DNA from: Prolixibacteraceae bacterium
GTDB lineage: Bacteria > Bacteroidota > Bacteroidia > Bacteroidales > Prolixibacteraceae
Direction: 5' to 3'
DNA: 6,230 nt
Assembly: GCA_007116765.1 (NCBI GenBank)
Contig: SKHV01000442.1
Location: 1 to 6,230 of the forward strand
The translations under genes and the position numbers were made by a program. The number at the start of each line of letters is the position of its first letter. Positions within the stretch are counted from its first letter, which is position 1. Positions 4,581 through 6,230 of this stretch are shown here, piece by piece. Under the pieces are notes generated by a model. The model saw nothing but the letters and a program-made list of their open reading frames with translations, was not told the DNA's origin and did not search any database.

Positions 4581-6230
4581 TTTCTCGCCCGAAGCCAAAA
4601 CCGATTCAATCGACTGGGGTATCATTAAAAAAAAGTACAACACCGCCGTGCAAACACAGGTAACACTGGCCGGAACGAAAAACATGGTGGGCGAAATTGG
4701 CCGTGGTTCGGGTAAAAGTACCGAAATGTTTGCAAAGCGTGTGGTCGATGTCAGTTACGACATGCCCCGCGCCATTATCCTGCTCACCGGTCCCACCTAC
4801 GTGTTTATTCTCGAAACCATTATCCCCGCCATACTGCAATACCTTACCAGCAACTACACCCGTGGCGTGTTTTTCGAGTACGGAAAAGAACCGCCCATGC
4901 ATTTCAAGCGACCAATATCCGAAATTGTGCGCTGGCAACACACCATTTCTTTTGCCTGGGGCACGGTTATTCAATTTGTTTCAATCGACCGCCCCGAAAG
5001 CGCCATTGGTAAAAATGCCGTGCATGTGTTTGTTGATGAAACACTCCGCATAAAGGAAACCGATTTCAGGGAGCGCATTATCCCCACGCTCCGATCAGAC
5101 CGTACACTGTGGGGGCATTCGGTATTTTATGGCGGCATGACCATGTTTTCATCAGCTCCAAACATGGAAAACGACCACGACTGGTGGCGACAATACCGCG
5201 AAAAGGTGAACACCGCCGCCATTAACGAAATTATGTACGTGCAGTACCGTATTATGAAGGCACAAGGAAAAATGCTTGCTTACGACCAGTGCCTTGTGCA
5301 AGAAAAAGCAATAAACAACCGCCACGAAATAGCCAAAATAGAAGCTGCAATTGCCAAAGAGCAACGTTTTGTAAACCGTTGGAGCAAAAAGGTTTATACC
5401 GAACGGCGCAAAAAAGAAAACTGGTGGCACTACATTGAGGGTAGCAGCTTCAGCAACCTGGCACACCTTGGTTTGGAATACATGGAACAGCAGTTGGGCG
5501 GATCGGGTACCAACTTCGACAAGTTCAAACTTTCTATACTGAACATACGCCCCGATGCCGTGAAGAATAAGTTTTTCAGCAAGTTTAACCCCAACATTCA
5601 CACTTTTACCGACAGTTACCGCTATAAATTTACCGACGGATACCGCGATGGCGACACCGACAACATAAGCATTGACGGCAAATACATTAAAAACAGCCGC
5701 GACCTGAAATACTGCGACCCCGACCGCCCGCTTTACATGGGTTACGACCCCGGCGATTTTTCAAGCGTGTGGATGGCTCAGGAAAAAATAACGCTCACGG
5801 CGCACGAGCTCCGGCTATTGAAAAACTTTTGGACATACCCGCCCGAAGACGACCATTACCACATGGCCAATAAAATAAACAGCTTTTTTACCAACCACCG
5901 CGCCCGCACCATTTACCTGCACTACGACCGTGCCGGGAACAAACGCCTTGGCCGTTATGCCCAGCACCCCAAAGGCAAAACCGATGCCGAAATATTGAAG
6001 AACGAGCTTGAAGACTTGGGCTGGACCGTGCACCTCGAAAACATTGGTGGCCGCACCATATTTTTTTGGGAACACTTCTTTTTGCTTAGCCGCTTGCTTG
6101 GCGAACGCGACAAAAACACGCCCCGCATACGCATTTGCGCCAACGAGTGCGAAGAAGGCATAAGCTCTATACAGAATAGCCCAATTAAGAAAACCGACGA
6201 TACTTTTATTGAACTGGATAAAAGCAGCGA
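4564..6230 (+). CDS. terL: terminase large subunit (partial, cut by window end)
   Basis: The open frame runs from the ATG at 4564 past the window edge, giving 555 codons with no stop. It encodes the phage packaging motor: an N-terminal ATPase and a C-terminal RNase H-like nuclease. Walker A is GRGSGKST (46-53). Walker B is VHVFVDE (153-159), with D158 and the catalytic E159. The coupling motif is probably SSAP (196-199). Nuclease acids are visible in MGYDPGD (D395, D398) and YLHYDRAGN (D455); the last catalytic Asp, usually in a late D-A-x-x-Y segment, would lie beyond the edge. Residues about 225-285 form a long charged, probably helical-hairpin insertion between the two domains (QEKAINNRHEIAKIEAA). 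The start overlaps the preceding gene by 17 bases; the next Met (41) would leave Walker A too close to the start. Confidence 0.95.
   Translation, partial: MKTKINFSPEAKTDSIDWGIIKKKYNTAVQTQVTLAGTKNMVGEIGRGSGKSTEMFAKRVVDVSYDMPRAIILLTGPTYVFILETIIPAILQYLTSNYTRGVFFEYGKEPPMHFKRPISEIVRWQHTISFAWGTVIQFVSIDRPESAIGKNAVHVFVDETLRIKETDFRERIIPTLRSDRTLWGHSVFYGGMTMFSSAPNMENDHDWWRQYREKVNTAAINEIMYVQYRIMKAQGKMLAYDQCLVQEKAINNRHEIAKIEAAIAKEQRFVNRWSKKVYTERRKKENWWHYIEGSSFSNLAHLGLEYMEQQLGGSGTNFDKFKLSILNIRPDAVKNKFFSKFNPNIHTFTDSYRYKFTDGYRDGDTDNISIDGKYIKNSRDLKYCDPDRPLYMGYDPGDFSSVWMAQEKITLTAHELRLLKNFWTYPPEDDHYHMANKINSFFTNHRARTIYLHYDRAGNKRLGRYAQHPKGKTDAEILKNELEDLGWTVHLENIGGRTIFFWEHFFLLSRLLGERDKNTPRIRICANECEEGISSIQNSPIKKTDDTFIELDKSS

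Noticed and set aside
4697..5053. Plus-strand open frame of 118 codons
   Set aside because: It is in another frame inside the large terminase, across its Walker A to Walker B segment. The proline- and cysteine-rich translation looks unnatural.
5152..5601. Minus-strand open frame of 149 codons, and others at 4606-4974 and 5815-6075
   Set aside because: They are antisense to the large terminase, whose motifs run through the whole region; the GC-rich codon pattern opens the opposite frame by chance.

Overview
The window is part of a tailed double-stranded DNA phage or prophage of a Bacteroidota host. The phage call rests on the right two thirds: a same-strand block of PAPS-reductase-family protein, ParB-like protein, small unknown protein, probable small terminase and large terminase, the last cut by the window end. 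The host call rests on promoter-like sites of the Bacteroidota type (TTG, about 20 bases, then TAnnTTTG), AT-rich regions instead of Shine-Dalgarno sites before starts, and overlapping same-strand genes. Nothing shows whether the element is an integrated prophage or a free phage; no integrase, tRNA or attachment site is visible.

Region 1 (1-556) is AT-rich. It holds a promoter, a small unknown gene (about 83 codons) and two copies of a 57-base direct repeat. Each copy starts about where transcription from a Bacteroidota-type promoter would begin and ends in the same ATGAAAAC. Region 2 (557-2083) is a tightly packed set of three genes: an acidic 297-residue protein of unknown function with clustered cysteines, an XRE-type helix-turn-helix regulator, and a 105-residue ASCH-domain protein. 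A strong intrinsic terminator overlaps the last stop codon.

Region 3 (2084-2265) is only 182 bases but may be the most informative stretch. It holds a perfect TACATTTG -7 box, a possible operator, a 22-codon open frame with a bulged hairpin inside it, and a second intrinsic terminator whose T-run ends 3 bases before the start codon of the next gene. This looks like a terminated leader (attenuator or antitermination point) in front of the packaging genes, similar in layout to the late-promoter and terminator arrangement of lambda. This reading is an inference.

Region 4 (2266-6230) has visibly higher GC and is one run of five genes that overlap by 1 or 17 bases, so they are probably co-transcribed and translationally coupled. 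A PP-loop/PAPS-reductase-like protein and a ParB-like protein form a pair like IbrA/IbrB, which lie beside phage genes in other bacteria. They are followed by the terminase genes that would cut and package the genome. No minus-strand gene is supported, and there is no insertion sequence, CRISPR array, tRNA or rRNA.
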